From contig CP155566.1 in NCBI GenBank assembly GCA_039696685.1, positions 2,108,001 through 2,172,000 of the forward strand: DNA of 64,000 nucleotides, read 5' to 3'. Position 1 is the first letter of the stretch. Each line of letters begins with the position of its first letter. This DNA is from Vibrio sp. CDRSL-10 TSBA. Its GTDB lineage: Bacteria > Pseudomonadota > Gammaproteobacteria > Enterobacterales > Vibrionaceae. The position numbers were made by a program, and so were the translations under genes. Shown here in pieces: positions 1-15,000 of the stretch. The notes under the pieces are model-generated. The model worked only from the letters and a program-made list of their open reading frames with translations. It was not told where the DNA came from and did not search any database.

Positions 1-3000
1 GCTGGAGCTGGAATCCCCATCATTATCGGTCAGGGTATAACCAAACTCGATGCGCTGAGATTGATCTTGATTAGCACCTATGAAACGGTAATCTCCGCTA
101 ACTAAATCGATAACTAATTGGTATTCATTGTCTCGATAGATGGTAAGTTCATGACTATCAGAGTTATACCAGGCGCTTAGGTTATTATCACATCCGGTTC
201 TGTATACACAATTCTGGTCAAAACTAAACACCACCCCTTCAACAGTCAACTGACTTAAATAACCGCCATCAGCACCAAAACTATTCCCGCTCTCAGTTAA
301 AGAGCCTTCAATAATCTTAACTTGCGACTGTTGGATCACATTCGGAAGATCACTTGCTGCAGACACAACGACCGCAGAGCTATCTGTGTTGTTAAAGCCA
401 TCGTAAGCAATCATATTTAGCTGGTCTACGTCGACATTAGAGCCAAACCCGTACGAAATACTAGTGATCCCGTTAGTCTCCAGATGGTCTAACCATGTAG
501 CTAGTTCAGACCGATTTACAGAATTGTCATTCTTCCACGGACCGAACCCGTCATGCCCATTCGGTTTGCCGTCGGACAAGAAATAACTCACGTTTGTTGC
601 ATCGCTAAGAGAACTACCTTCACTCCACTGCTGTGCTGCAAACTCTAATGCTTCGTCATAGTCAGCTTGCCCTTTAGCCTGAGACGGATTGCTTGTAGAG
701 CCATTGTCATAGAGATTGTTAACCAGAGCTAGCGCATCGTCTACATCAAGCCATGCAGTTGAACCCTCAAGCCATGCAGTATCACTAAACACAATCAACT
801 GAACTTTGGTTTCACCTAATGACTGATACTGCTCGAGAATATCAGTCACTGCCTCTCTGACATCATTCTGCCCATTTGATGAAGCTGAAATGTCAACGAT
901 CAACTGAACATTAGCACCTTCCTTAGTTTGCGGAGCAGAGAAACTCGAATATCTCAGAAGTAGTAGGTACATCATCTTCAATAGCAATCGCAATGTTACC
1001 CGAAGTTGAACCAACACCGTTTGCGGCAGTAACCGGCACCTCTAGAGTCAGAGTGTCTGAGTTTTCAGGATGATCAATCGCCCCAAATAGTTCTGTGCTC
1101 ACGTGCCCATCACTGTCCACGACTACTTCAATCACCCGGTCACCGTTAGCCAAGCCGGTCAGAGTCTGGCCATCGTTCGACAGTTGCCACTGGATAGTGT
1201 CTCCGTTTGAGCTCAATGTTTGCTCAGGCACCTCAAGCGACAGTGTCCCTTGACCAGTTAACGTAACATCACCTTCATCCGTGGCAGAATCAGTGATGCC
1301 ATTGTTTGGCTGATCCAATGAAGAATCCGCAATACCGTTATCCAACCCCTCTTCCGAGACAGTCAGCATTAGATTACTTACTGTTGGTGGTGTTAGCGGA
1401 GTGACAGCAAAGCCGCCAATCGCGATATCACCATCGCCATCAGTGGCATAAACAGTGAAATTAATATCCACGTCACCATCAGTGGCTGACATCGCCTGAT
1501 ACTGATAGAACTCCCATTGACCAGTTGCCGGAGTGAATTCCAATCGGAACACTAGTGAACCATCAATGCCCTCACCTGTAATAGTGTTAGTTCTATTACC
1601 ATCAGTGACAATCAGAACCCCTGGTGCGATTTCCCAGTCAGCATCATTAAAGCCCAACGCGATAGAGCCTACGCCATCAGCACCCCACTCAACATCAACC
1701 TGTCCGCTTCCATAAGCTATCGATTGCGGTTCGGTCGTATCTGAGCCAATAAACTCAATCGACTTAATAGTAAAGTCGCTGTTGTCGCTGTCGTTGCCAA
1801 CCTGGTTGTCCGTGGCCCGAATAACCACTTTGTCAAAACCGCCATCCTGAGCGATGATAAAATCAGCGGACGCATTACCATTATCATCTTCAGATGCAAA
1901 AGTCTGAGTCGAGATCAAAACACCATCACGCCAGAACTCAACTTCACCCGACTCTTTTTCACCACCATAGAAGTAGCCAAAGTCAACGCTAAATCCGTAA
2001 GCGACTGTCCCTTCATCGAGAGTAATGATGATCTCTTCCGATGCTCCTTCACCATCAACCTCACGATAATCCACTTCATTATCTAAACGGTGGTAAGGTG
2101 AAGGACCACTAACACCAATACCCTCGCTTGACGAAGAAACCGTGCGGTCGACTAAGGTCAGATCACTTTCCGAAGCAAAACCTCTCGCACTAATAGTGAA
2201 ACCTTGGTCAGAAGAAGCGTTGTAATTGCATAGATTAAATTTACCAACCAGAATTTCTGGAATATTGGTAACGACTAATGCTTGTGGCTCACTTACCGTC
2301 GCGACCGGTGAATCATCCTCAACCGAAATATTGATATTGCTTTGCGTCACGGTTTGACCATCAGAGACCGCCAACGTAACGCTAAATTCCAGTACATCCT
2401 CTACAGAAGTAACAGCATGATCAATCGGGGCTTGCAATTCAACGCTATAACTCCATTGGGTTGAACCGTCCTCAGGTTCTGTCAACGTTACCGTCACCAC
2501 AGACTGATAATCTTCACCACCAAGTTCACCGACATATCCAATTAATGTATTGCTTGCAGTATCCCAATACCAGGTTACATCTTCGCCACCACTGGTCAAA
2601 CTCGCTGAACTAGATAGCGACAGTATCAGAGCATCACCGTCGACATCACTGACATCGAATGTACCGGTCGCTTGTTTGCTGTCCGTAGTGTCCACAGGAC
2701 CATTAGTATCAGGGTTACCACCCGGAAGTCCCTCTTCAGATACCGAAACAGAGCTAATATTCTCAATCACCGGAGCATCATTGACGCTATGGACTTCAAC
2801 ACTGATCTCTTTTGTCGCTGTAGCACTCTGTTCTGACTCAAGTGCAGCAGGTTTCTCCCTCCGTCGAAGTGGCGGTAAAGGTTAAATTGATCGTGCCATT
2901 GAAGTCTTGTGGCGGCGTCAATGACATGTTTTCGAAGTCAAAATCCTTAACTGAAATCACCTGACCTTCAGTGACAAAAGTAACCGTATTCGTTCCGTCA

Positions 3001-6000
3001 GTCAGTACCGTTCCGACCGGAGCTCCGTCTACAGTCACCTCGGTGATCGTTTCAGATTCATCAGTCACATCAACAGTGAATGACGTCAATGGAATACTTG
3101 TGTCTTCATCGCCCTCGTTAACTGAATAGGCAATGTAGTGATCCAGATTTCCTTGTTCGTCGCTGACGGTCCCGCCTAGACGAATACCAGATTCTTCTAT
3201 CGCATCCGCATCGCTAAACAGCGAGAAGTGATCAGTACTTAAGTTCGATGTAACGCCATTAGCGGTAATATTTACCTGATAAAAGCCATTAGCGTGTTCA
3301 TTGTGATGCGCGATTTCAATTGGATAATAGCCGGACTCTTCTACCGTCACCGTGTCACCTGAAACTTGTGCCCCAGTTCCCCACGTCGCCGAAGCATCTA
3401 TATCACTTCCGACTTTCACATACAGGCTGTCATCGGCTTGACCACCAAAGGCATACACTGTATCCGCCTCAAGATAAATGAACCCGGAAATAACCGTTAA
3501 TGTCCCCTGACCACTGTAGGTACTTCCGGTCACAGTCTGAATGGTTGAAGAGTTATAACTATCAGCGGTAGCACTTCCACTAACATAAGCACGCACCACT
3601 GCTTCCAGTCGATCAGCAGAAACACCTGAGCCATCCCAGTTACCTTGAGAATCTTCCGGATAAACTCCGGTCCACGTCTCTATAGTCAGGCCATCTCCAG
3701 GATTCGAATTGACAGCGGAGTCCTCAAATTTAGGTGCATCTGCAACCGGTGTAACATCCAACGTCAGTGTCGCATTAGCAGTATTGCCTTCAGCATCCAT
3801 CGCGGTGTAATTTACGACGATATCTTCACCACTGAAGTTATGTGCCGGTGTAAAGACAATCTGGTTGTTAACAATTGCCACTGTACCTGCATTTTCAAAG
3901 CCTTGCGCCAAAGAGACAGAGCCAGCTACCAAAGTCATCTCTCCGCTGTAGGTAGAGTCAGAATCGTTCGCCAAAACGTCAACCGTAATCGCGGTGTCCT
4001 CTTTGGTAACATCATCATCATTAGCTGCACTGCCTGAGGTAGCGAAGGTGGTGTCTTTCTGGACCGTATCTTCCGCGGTCGCCACGTTATTGTCCGCATC
4101 CGTGTACGTCGCCGTCACGGTCAGCTCGCCGTCCGCCAGGGCGCTCACGTTTACGTCTTCCACCACGAAGCTGCCGTCTTCAGAAACGGTGACGTCTTCC
4201 AGAACGATGTCGGTGGTGCCGTCGCTGATGACCAGATCCACACGCGCCGCGTCGGTGTCACCGATGGTGCCGCGGATGGTCGCCTGCTCGGTGCCGCTGA
4301 TGAGTTCAACGTCGTTGCCGTCTACATCGCCGCTGTTGTCGGTGATGCTCACGGTTGGCTGCACGATCACATTGTCGCCGTTGTCGTCTTCGCCGTAGGT
4401 GGTGTCTTTCTGAACCACGTCGGTCGCCGTTGCGGTGTTGTTGTCCGCATCCGTGTACGTCGCCGTCACGGTCAGCTCGCCGTCCGCCAGGGTGCTCACG
4501 TCAACGTCTTCGACCACGAAGGTGCCGTCTTCAGAAACGGTGACGTCTTCCAGAAACGATGTCAGTGGTGCCGTCGCTGATGACCAGATCCACACGCGCT
4601 GCGTCGGTGTCACCGATGGTGCCGCGGATGGTGGCCTGCTCGGTGCCGCTGATGAGTTCAACATCGTTGCCCGCCACCGCGCCGCTGTTGTCGGTGATGC
4701 TCACGGTTGGCTGCACGATCACATTGTCGCCGTTGTCGTCTTCGCCGTAGGTGGTGTCTTTCTGAACCGTATCTTCCGCGGTCGCCACGTTATTGTCTGC
4801 GTCCGTGTACGTCGCCGTCACGGTCAGCTCGCCGTCCGCCAGGGTACTCACGTTCACGTCTTCCACCACGAAGGTGCCGTCGGCGTTCACCGCCACATTG
4901 TTCAGCTCAATCTGGGTGGTGCCGTCGCTGATGACCAGATCCACACGCGCTGCGTCGGTGTCACCGATGGTGCCGCGGATGGTCGCCTGCTCGGTACCGC
5001 TGATGAGTTCAACGTCATTGCCGTCTACATCGCCGCTGTTGTCGGTGATGCTCACGGTGGGCTGCACGATCACATTGTCGCCGTTGTCGTCTTCGCCGTA
5101 GGTGGTGTCTTTCTGAACCGTATCTTCCGCGGTCGCGGTGTTGTTGTCTGCGTCAGTAAAGGTGGCCGTCACAGTCAGCTCGCCGTCCGCCAGGGTGCTC
5201 ACGTCAACGTCTTCGACCACGAAGGTGCCGTCGGCGTTCACCGCCACATTGTTCAGCTCAATCTGGGTGGTGCCGTCACTGATGACCAGATCCACACGCG
5301 CTGCGTCGGTGTCACCGATGGTGCCGCGGATGGTGGCCTGCTCGGTGCCGCTGATGAGTTCAACATCGTTGCCCGCCACCGCGCCACTGTTGTCGGTGAT
5401 GCTCACGGTTGGCTGCACGATCACATTGTCGCCGTTGTCGTCTTCGCCGTAGGTGGTGTCTTTCTGAACCGTATCTTCCGCGGTCGCCACGTTATTGTCT
5501 GCGTCCGTGTACGTCGCCGTCACGGTCAGCTCGCCGTCCGCCAGGGTGCTCACGTCAACGTCTTCGACCACGAAGGTGCCGTCGGCGTTCACCGCCACAT
5601 TGTTCAGCTCAATCTGGGTGGTGCCGTCACTGATAATTAGATCCACACGCGCTGCGTCGGTGTCGCCGATGGTGCCGCGGATGGTCGCCTGCTCGGTGCC
5701 GCTGATGAGTTCAACATCGTTGCCGTCTACATCGCCGCTGTTGTCGGTGATGCTCACCGTTGGCTGCACAATCGAGCCGTCGCCGTTGTCGTCTTCGCCG
5801 TAGGTGGTGTCTTTCTGAACCGTATCTTCCGCGGTCGCCACGTTATTGTCTGCGTCAGTAAAGGTGGCCGTCACAGTCAGCTCGCCGTCCGCCAGGGTAC
5901 TCACGTTCACGTCTTCCACCACGAAGGTGCCGTCGGCGTTCACCGCCACATTGTTCAGCTCAATCTGGGTGGTGCCGTCGCTGATGATCAGATCCACACG

Positions 6001-9000
6001 CGCTGCGTCGGTGTCACCGATGGTGCCGCGGATGGTCGCCTGCTCGGTACCGCTGATGAGTTCAACGTCGTTGCCGTCTACATCGCCGCTGTTGTCGGTG
6101 ATGCTCACGGTGGGCTGCACGATCACATTGTCGCCGTTGTCGTCTTCGCCGTAGGTGGTGTCTTTCTGAACCACGTCGGTCGCCGTTGCGGTGTTGTTGT
6201 CCGCGTCCGTGTACGTCGCCGTCACGGTCAGCTCGCCGTCCGCCAGAGTGCTCACGTTCACGTCTTCCACCACGAAGGTGCCGTCGGCGTTCACCGCCAC
6301 ATTGTTCAGCTCAATCTGGGTGGTGCCGTCACTGATGACCAGATCCACACGCGCTGCGTCGGTGTCACCGATGGTGCCGCGCATGGTCGCCTGCTCGGTA
6401 CCGCTGATGAGTTCAACATCGTTGCCGTCTACATCGCCGCTGTTGTCGGTGATGCTCACGGTTGGCTGCACGATCACATTGTCGCCGTTGTCGTCTTCGC
6501 CGTAGGTGGTGTCTTTCTGAACCGTATCTTCCGCGGTCGCCACGTTATTGTCTGCGTCCGTGTACGTCGCCGTCACGGTCAGCTCGCCGTCCACCAGGGT
6601 GCTCACGTCCACGTCTTCGACCACGAAGGTGCCGTCTTCAGAAACGGTGACGTCTTCCAGAAACGATGTCTGTGGTGCCGTCGCTGATGACCAGATCCAC
6701 ACGCGCTGCGTCGGTGTCACCGATGGTGCCGCGGATGGTCGCCTGCTCGGTGCCGCTGATGAGTTCAACGTCGTTGCCGTCTACATCGCCGCTGTTGTCG
6801 GTGATGCTCACGGTTGGCTGCACGATCACATTGTCGCCGTTGCCGTCTTCGCCGTAGGTGGTGTCTTTCTGAACCACGTCGGTCGCCGTTGCGGTGTTGT
6901 TGTCCGCATCCGTGTACGTCGCCGTCACGGTCAGCTCGCCGTCCACCAGGGTGCTCACGTCCACGTCTTCGACCACGAAGGTGCCGTCTTCAGAAACGGT
7001 GACGTCTTCCAGAACGATGTCTGTGGTGCCGTCGCTGATGACCAGATCCACACGCGCTGCGTCGGTGTCACCGATGGTGCCGCGGATGGTCGCCTGCTCG
7101 GTGCCGCTGATGAGTTCAACGTCGTTGCCGTCTACATCGCCGCTGTTGTCGGTGATGCTCACGGTGGGCTGCACGATCACATTGTCGCCGTTGTCGTCTT
7201 CGCCGTAGGCGGTGTCTTTCTGAACCACGTCGGTCGCCGTTGCGGTGTTGTTGTCTTCGTCAGTAAAGGTGGCCGTCACGGTCAGCTCGCCGTCCGCCAG
7301 AGTGCTCACGTCAACGTCTTCGACCACGAAGCTGCCGTCTTCAGAAACGGTGACGTCTTCCAGAACGATGTCTGTGGTGCCGTCGCTGATGACCAGATCC
7401 ACACGCGCTGCGTCGGTGTCACCGATGGTGCCGCGGATGGTCGCCTGCTCGGTACCGCTGATGAGTTCAACATCGTTGTCGTCTACATCGCCGCTGTTGT
7501 CGGTGATGCTCACCGTTGGCTGCACGATCACATTGTCGCCGTTGTCGTCTTCGCCGTAGGTGGTGTCTTTCTGAACCACGTCGGTCGCCGTTGCGGTGTT
7601 GTTGTCCGCATCCGTGTACGTCGCCGTCACGGTCAGCTCGCCGTCCGCCAGGGTGCTCACGTCAACGTCTTCGACCACGAAGCTGCCGTCTTCAGAAACG
7701 GTGACGTCTTCCAGAACGATGTCAGTGGTGCCGTCGCTGATGACCAGATCCACACGCGCTGCGTCGGTGTCACCGATGGTGCCGCGGATGGTCGCCTGCT
7801 CGGTGCCGCTGATGAGTTCAACATCGTTGCCGTCTACATCGCCGCTGTTGTCGGTGATGCTCACGGTTGGCTGCACAATCGAGCCGTCGCCGTTGTCGTC
7901 TTCGCCGTAGGTGGTGTCTTTCTGAACCGTATCGTCCGCGGTCACCACGTTGTCGTCCGCATCCGTAAAGGTCGCGGTCACGGTCAGCTCGCCGTCTGAC
8001 AAGCTGCTCACATCTACGTCTTCGACCAGGAAGGTGCCGTCTTCAGAAACAGTGACGTTGTCCAGTACGATTTGGTTGGTGCCGTCGCTGATGACCAGAT
8101 CCACACGCGCCGCGTCGGTGTCACCGATGGTGCCACGAATGGTCGCCTGCTCGGTGCCGCTGATGAGTTCAACGTCGTTGCCCGCCACCGCGCCACTGTT
8201 GTCGGTGATGCTCACCGTTGGCTGTACAATCGAGCCGTCGCCGTTGTCGTCTTCGCCGTAGGTGGTGTCTTTCTGAACCACGTCGGTCGCCGTTGCGGTG
8301 TTGTTGTCTTCGTCAGTAAAGGTGGCCGTCACGGTCAGCTCGCCGTCCGCCAGAGTGCTCACGTCAACGTCTTCGACCACGAAGCTGCCGTCTTCAGAAA
8401 CGGTGACGTCTTCCAGAACGATGTCTGTGGTGCCGTCGCTGATGACCAGATCCACACGCGCTGCGTCGGTGTCACCGATGGTGCCGCGGATGGTCGCCTG
8501 CTCGGTACCGCTGATGAGTTCAACATCGTTGTCGTCTACATCGCCGCTGTTGTCGGTGATGCTCACCGTTGGCTGCACGATCACATTGTCGCCGTTGTCG
8601 TCTTCGCCGTAGGTGGTGTCTTTCTGAACCACGTCGGTCGCCGTTGCGGTGTTGTTGTCCGCATCCATGTACGTCGCCGTCACGGTCAGCTCGCCGTCCG
8701 CCAGGGTACTCACGTTCACGTCTTCCACCACGAAGGTGCCGTCGGCGTTCACCGCCACATTGTTCAGCTCAATCTGGGTGGTGCCGTCGCTGATGATCAG
8801 ATCCACACGCGCTGCGTCGGTGTCACCGATGGTGCCGCGGATGGTGGCCTGCTCGGTACCGCTGATGAGTTCAACGTCGTTGCCGTCTACATCGCCGCTG
8901 TTGTCGGTGATGCTCACGGTTGGCTGCACGATCACATTGTCGCCGTTGTCGTCTTCGCCGTAGGTGGTATCTTTCTGAACCACGTCGGTCGCCGTTGCGG

Positions 9001-12000
9001 TGTTGTTGTCCGCGTCCGTGTACGTCGCCGTCACGGTCAGCTCGCCGTCCGCCAGGGTGCTCACGTCAACGTCTTCGACCACGAAGGTGCCGTCGGCGTT
9101 CACCGCCACGTCTTCCAGAACGATGTCGGTGGTGCCGTCGCTGATAATTAGATCCACACGCGCTGCATCGGTGTCACCGATGGTGCCGCGGATGGTCGCC
9201 TGCTCGGTGCCGCTGATGAGTTCAACGTCGTTGCCGTCTACATCGCCGCTGTTGTCGGTGATGCTGACCGTTGGCTGCACAATCGAGCCGTCGCCGTTGT
9301 CGTCTTCGCCGTAGGTGGTGTCTTTCTGAACCGTATCTTCCGCGGTCGCCACGTTATTGTCTGCGTCAGTAAAGGCGGCAGTGACAGTCAGCTCGCCGTC
9401 CGCCAGGGTACTCACGTTCACGTCTTCGACCAAGAATGTGCCGTCTTCAGAAACAGCCACGTCTTCCAGAAACGATGTCTGTGGTGCCGTCGCTGATGAC
9501 CAGATCCACACGCGCTGCATCGGTGTCACCGATGGTGCCGCGGATGGTGGCCTGCTCGGTGCCGCTGATGAGTTCAACGTCGTTGCCGTCTACATCGCCG
9601 CTGTTGTCGGTGATGCTCACCGTTGGCTGCACGATCACATTGTCGCCGTTGTCGTCTTCGCCGTAGGTGGTGTCTTTCTGAACCACGTCGGTCGCCGTTG
9701 CGGTGTTGTTGTCCGCATCCGTGTACGTCGCCGTCACGGTCAGCTCGCCGTCCGCCAGGGTGCTCACGTCAACGTCTTCGACCACGAAGCTGCCGTCTTC
9801 AGAAACGGTGACGTCTTCCAGAACGATGTCAGTGGTGCCGTCGCTGATGACCAGATCCACACGCGCTGCGTCGGTGTCACCGATGGTGCCGCGGATGGTC
9901 GCCTGCTCGGTGCCGCTGATGAGTTCAACATCGTTGCCGTCTACATCGCCGCTGTTGTCGGTGATGCTCACGGTTGGCTGCACAATCGAGCCGTCGCCGT
10001 TGTCGTCTTCGCCGTAGGTGGTGTCTTTCTGAACCGTATCGTCCGCGGTCACCACGTTGTCGTCCGCATCCGTAAAGGTCGCGGTCACGGTCAGCTCGCC
10101 GTCTGACAAGCTGCTCACATCTACGTCTTCGACCAGGAAGGTGCCGTCTTCAGAAACAGTGACGTTGTCCAGTACGATTTGGTTGGTGCCGTCGCTGATG
10201 ACCAGATCCACACGCGCCGCGTCGGTGTCACCGATGGTGCCACGAATGGTCGCCTGCTCGGTGCCGCTGATGAGTTCAACGTCGTTGCCCGCCACCGCGC
10301 CACTGTTGTCGGTGATGCTCACCGTTGGCTGTACAATCGAGCCGTCGCCGTTGTCGTCTTCGCCGTAGGTGGTGTCTTTCTGAACCACGTCGGTCGCCGT
10401 TGCGGTGTTGTTGTCTTCGTCAGTAAAGGTGGCCGTCACGGTCAGCTCGCCGTCCGCCAGAGTGCTCACGTCAACGTCTTCGACCACGAAGCTGCCGTCT
10501 TCAGAAACGGTGACGTCTTCCAGAACGATGTCTGTGGTGCCGTCGCTGATGACCAGATCCACACGCGCTGCGTCGGTGTCACCGATGGTGCCGCGGATGG
10601 TCGCCTGCTCGGTACCGCTGATGAGTTCAACATCGTTGTCGTCTACATCGCCGCTGTTGTCGGTGATGCTCACCGTTGGCTGCACGATCACATTGTCGCC
10701 GTTGTCGTCTTCGCCGTAGGTGGTGTCTTTCTGAACCACGTCGGTCGCCGTTGCGGTGTTGTTGTCCGCATCCGTGTACGTCGCCGTCACGGTCAGCTCG
10801 CCGTCCGCCAGGGTGCTCACGTCAACGTCTTCGACCACGAAGCTGCCGTCTTCAGAAACGGTGACGTCTTCCAGAAACGATGTCAGTGGTGCCGTCGCTG
10901 ATGACCAGATCCACACGCGCTGCGTCGGTGTCACCGATGGTGCCGCGGATGGTCGCCTGCTCGGTGCCGCTGATGAGTTCAACATCGTTGCCGTCTACAT
11001 CGCCGCTGTTGTCGGTGATGCTCACGGTTGGCTGCACAATCGAGCCGTCGCCGTTGTCGTCTTCGCCGTAGGTGGTGTCTTTCTGAACCGTATCGTCCGC
11101 GGTCACCACGTTGTCGTCCGCATCCGTAAAGGTCGCGGTCACGGTCAGCTCGCCGTCTGACAAGCTGCTCACATCTACGTCTTCGACCAGGAAGGTGCCG
11201 TCTTCAGAAACAGTGACGTTGTCCAGTACGATTTGGTTGGTGCCGTCGCTGATGACCAGATCCACACGCGCCGCGTCGGTGTCACCGATGGTGCCACGAA
11301 TGGTCGCCTGCTCGGTGCCGCTGATGAGTTCAACGTCGTTGCCCGCCACCGCGCCACTGTTGTCGGTGATGCTCACCGTTGGCTGTACAATCGAGCCGTC
11401 GCCGTTGTCGTCTTCGCCGTAGGTGGTGTCTTTCTGAACCACGTCGGTCGCCGTTGCGGTGTTGTTGTCTTCGTCAGTAAAGGTGGCCGTCACGGTCAGC
11501 TCGCCGTCCGCCAGAGTGCTCACGTCAACGTCTTCGACCACGAAGCTGCCGTCTTCAGAAACGGTGACGTCTTCCAGAACGATGTCGGTGGTGCCGTCGC
11601 TGATAATTAGATCCACACGCGCTGCATCGGTGTCACCGATGGTGCCGCGGATGGTCGCCTGCTCGGTGCCGCTGATGAGTTCAACATCGTTGCCCGCCAC
11701 CGCGCCGCTGTTGTCGGTGATGCTCACGGTTGGCTGCACGATCGAGCCGTCGTCGTTGCCGTCTTCGCCGTAGGTGGTGTCTTTCTGAACCACGTCGGTC
11801 GCCGTTGCGGTGTTGTTGTCCGCGTCCGTGTACGTCGCCGTCACGGTCAGCTCGCCGTCCGCCAGGGTACTCACGTTCACGTCTTCCACCACGAAGGTGC
11901 CGTCGGCGTTCACCGCCACGTCTTCCAGAACGATGTCGGTGGTGCCGTCGCTGATGACCAGATCCACACGCGCTGCGTCGGTGTCACCGATGGTGCCGCG

Positions 12001-15000
12001 GATGGTCGCCTGCTCGGTGCCGCTGATGAGTTCAACGTCGTTGCCGTCTACATCGCCGCTGTTGTCGGTGATGCTCACGGTTGGCTGAACAATCGAGCCG
12101 TCGTCGTTGCCGTCTTCGCCGTAGGTGGTGTCTTTCTGAACCACGTCGGTCGCCGTTGCGGTGTTGTTGTCCGCATCCGTGTACGTCGCCGTCACGGTCA
12201 GCTCGCCGTCAGACAAACTGCTCACGTCCACGTCTTCCACCGAAAAGGTACCGTCGGCGTTGACGGTCACGTCTGCGATCACAATCTCTGTGGTACCGTC
12301 GCTGATGACCAGATCCACACGCGCCGCGTCGGTGTCACCGATGGTGCCACGAATGGTCGCCTGCTCGGTGCCGCTGATGAGTTTCGGCGTCGTTGCCGTC
12401 CACATCGCCGCTGTTGTCGGTGATGCTCACCGTTGGCTGAACAATCGAGCCGTCGTCGTTGCCGTCTTCGCCGTAGGTGGTGTCTTTCTGAACCACGTCG
12501 GTCGCCGTTGCGGTGTTGTTGTCTGCGTCCGTGTACGTCGCCGTCACGGTCAGCTCGCCGTCCGCCAGGGTGCTCACGTCAACGTCTTCGACCACGAAGG
12601 TGCCGTCGGCGTTCACCGCCACATTGTTCAGCTCAATCTGGGTGGTGCCGTCGCTGATGACCAGATCCACACGCGCTGCATCGGTGTCGCCGATGGTGCC
12701 GCGGATGGTCGCCTGCTCGGTGCCGCTGATGAGTTCAACGTCGTTGCCGTCTACATCGCCGCTGTTGTCGGTGATGCTCACGGTTGGCTGCACGATCACA
12801 TTGTCGCCGTTGTCGTCTTCGCCGTAGGTGGTGTCTTTCTGAACCGTATCGTCCGCGGTCACCACGTTGTCGTCTTCGTCCGTAAAGGTCGCGGTGACGG
12901 TCAGCTCGCCGTCAGACAAGCTGCTCACGTCTACGTCTTCGACCACGAAGGTGCCGTCTTCAGAAACGGCCACGTCTTCCAGAACGATGTCGGTGGTGCC
13001 GTCGCTGATAATTAGATCCACACGCGCTGCATCGGTGTCACCAATGGTGCCGCGGATGGTCGCCTGCTCGGTGCCGCTGATGAGTTCAACGTCGTTGCCG
13101 TCTACATCGCCGCTGTTGTCGGTGATGCTCACGGTTGGCTGCACGATCACATTGTCGCCGTTGTCGTCTTCGCCGTAGGTGGTGTCTTTCTGAACCGTAT
13201 CGTCCGCGGTCACCACGTTGTCGTCTTCGTCCGTAAAGGTCGCGGTGACGGTCAGCTCGCCGTCAGACAAGCTGCTCACGTCTACGTCTTCGACCATGAA
13301 GGTGCCGTCTTCAGAAACAGTGACGTTTTCCAGTACGATTTGGTTGGTGCCGTCGCTGATGACCAGATCCACACGCGCCGCGTCGGTTTCGCCGATGGTG
13401 CCGCGGATGGTCGCCTGCTCCGAGCCGCTGATGAGTTCGGCGTCGTTGCCGTCCACATCGCCGCTGTTGTCGGTGATGCTCACCGTTGGCTGCACGATCA
13501 CATTGTCGCCGTTGTCGTCTTCGCCGTAGGTGGTGTCTTTCTGAACCGTATCTTCCGCGGTCGCCACGTTGTCGTCTTCATCCGTGAAGGTCGCCGTCAC
13601 GGTCAGCTCGCCGTCCGCCAGAGTGCTCACGTCTACGTCTTCCACCACGAAGGTGCCGTCTTCAGAAACAGTGACGTTTTCCAGTACGATTTGGTTGGTG
13701 CCATCGCTGATGACCAGATCCACACGCGCTGCGTCGGTGTCACCGATGGTGCCGCGGATGGTCGCCTGCTCGGTGCCGCTGATGAGTTCAACGTCGTTGC
13801 CGTCTACATCGCCGCTGTTGTCGGTGATGCTCACGGTTGGCTGCACGATCACATTGTCGCCGTTGTCGTCTTCGCCGTAGGTGGTGTCTTTCTGAACCAC
13901 GTCGGTCGCCGTTGCGGTGTTGTTGTCCGCATCCGTGTACGTCGCCGTCACGGTCAGCTCGCCGTCCGCCAGAGTGCTCACGTCCACGTCTTCGACCAAG
14001 AATGTGCCGTCTTCAGAAACGGCCACGTCTTCCAGAACGATGTCGGTGGTGCCGTCGCTGATGACCAGATCCACACGCGCTGCATCGGTGTCACCAATGG
14101 TGCCGCGGATGGTGGCCTGCTCGGTGCCGCTGATGAGTTCAACGTCGTTGCCGTCTACATCGCCGCTGTTGTCGGTGATGCTCACGGTTGGCTGCACGAT
14201 CACATTGTCGCCGTTGTCGTCTTCGCCGTAGGTGGTGTCTTTCTGAACCACGTCGGTCGCCGTTGCGGTGTTGTTGTCCGCATCCGTGTACGTCGCCGTC
14301 ACGGTCAGCTCGCCGTCCGCCAGGGTACTCACGTTCACGTCTTCCACCACGAAGGTGCCGTCGGCGTTCACCGCCACATTGTTCAGCTCAACCTGGGTGG
14401 TGCCGTCGCTGATGACCAGATCCACACGCGCTGCGTCGGTGTCACCAATGGTGCCGCGAATGGTCGCCTGCTCGGTGCCGCTGATGAGTTCAACGTCGTT
14501 GCCGTCTACATCGCCGCTGTTGTCGGTGATGCTCACCGTTGGCTGAACAATCGAGCCTTCGTCGTTGCCGTCTTCGCCGTAGGTGGTGTCTTTCTGAACC
14601 ACGTCGGTCGCCGTTGCGGTGTTGTTGTCCGCATCCGTGTACGTCGCCGTCACGGTCAGCTCGCCGTCCGCCAGGGTACTCACGTTCACGTCTTCCACCA
14701 CGAAGGTGCCGTCGGCGTTCACCGCCACGTCTTCCAGAACGATGTCTGTGGTGCCATCGCTGATGACCAGATCCACACGCGCTGCATCGGTGTCGCCGAT
14801 GGTGCCGCGGATGGTCGCCTGCTCGGTACCGCTGATGAGTTCAACGTCGTTGCCGTCTACATCGCCGCTGTTGTCGGTGATGCTCACGGTGGGCTGCACG
14901 ATCACATTGTCGCCGTTGTCGTCTTCGCCGTAGGCGGTGTCTTTCTGAACCACGTCGGTCGCCGTTGCGGTGTTGTTGTCCGCGTCCGTGTACGTCGCCG

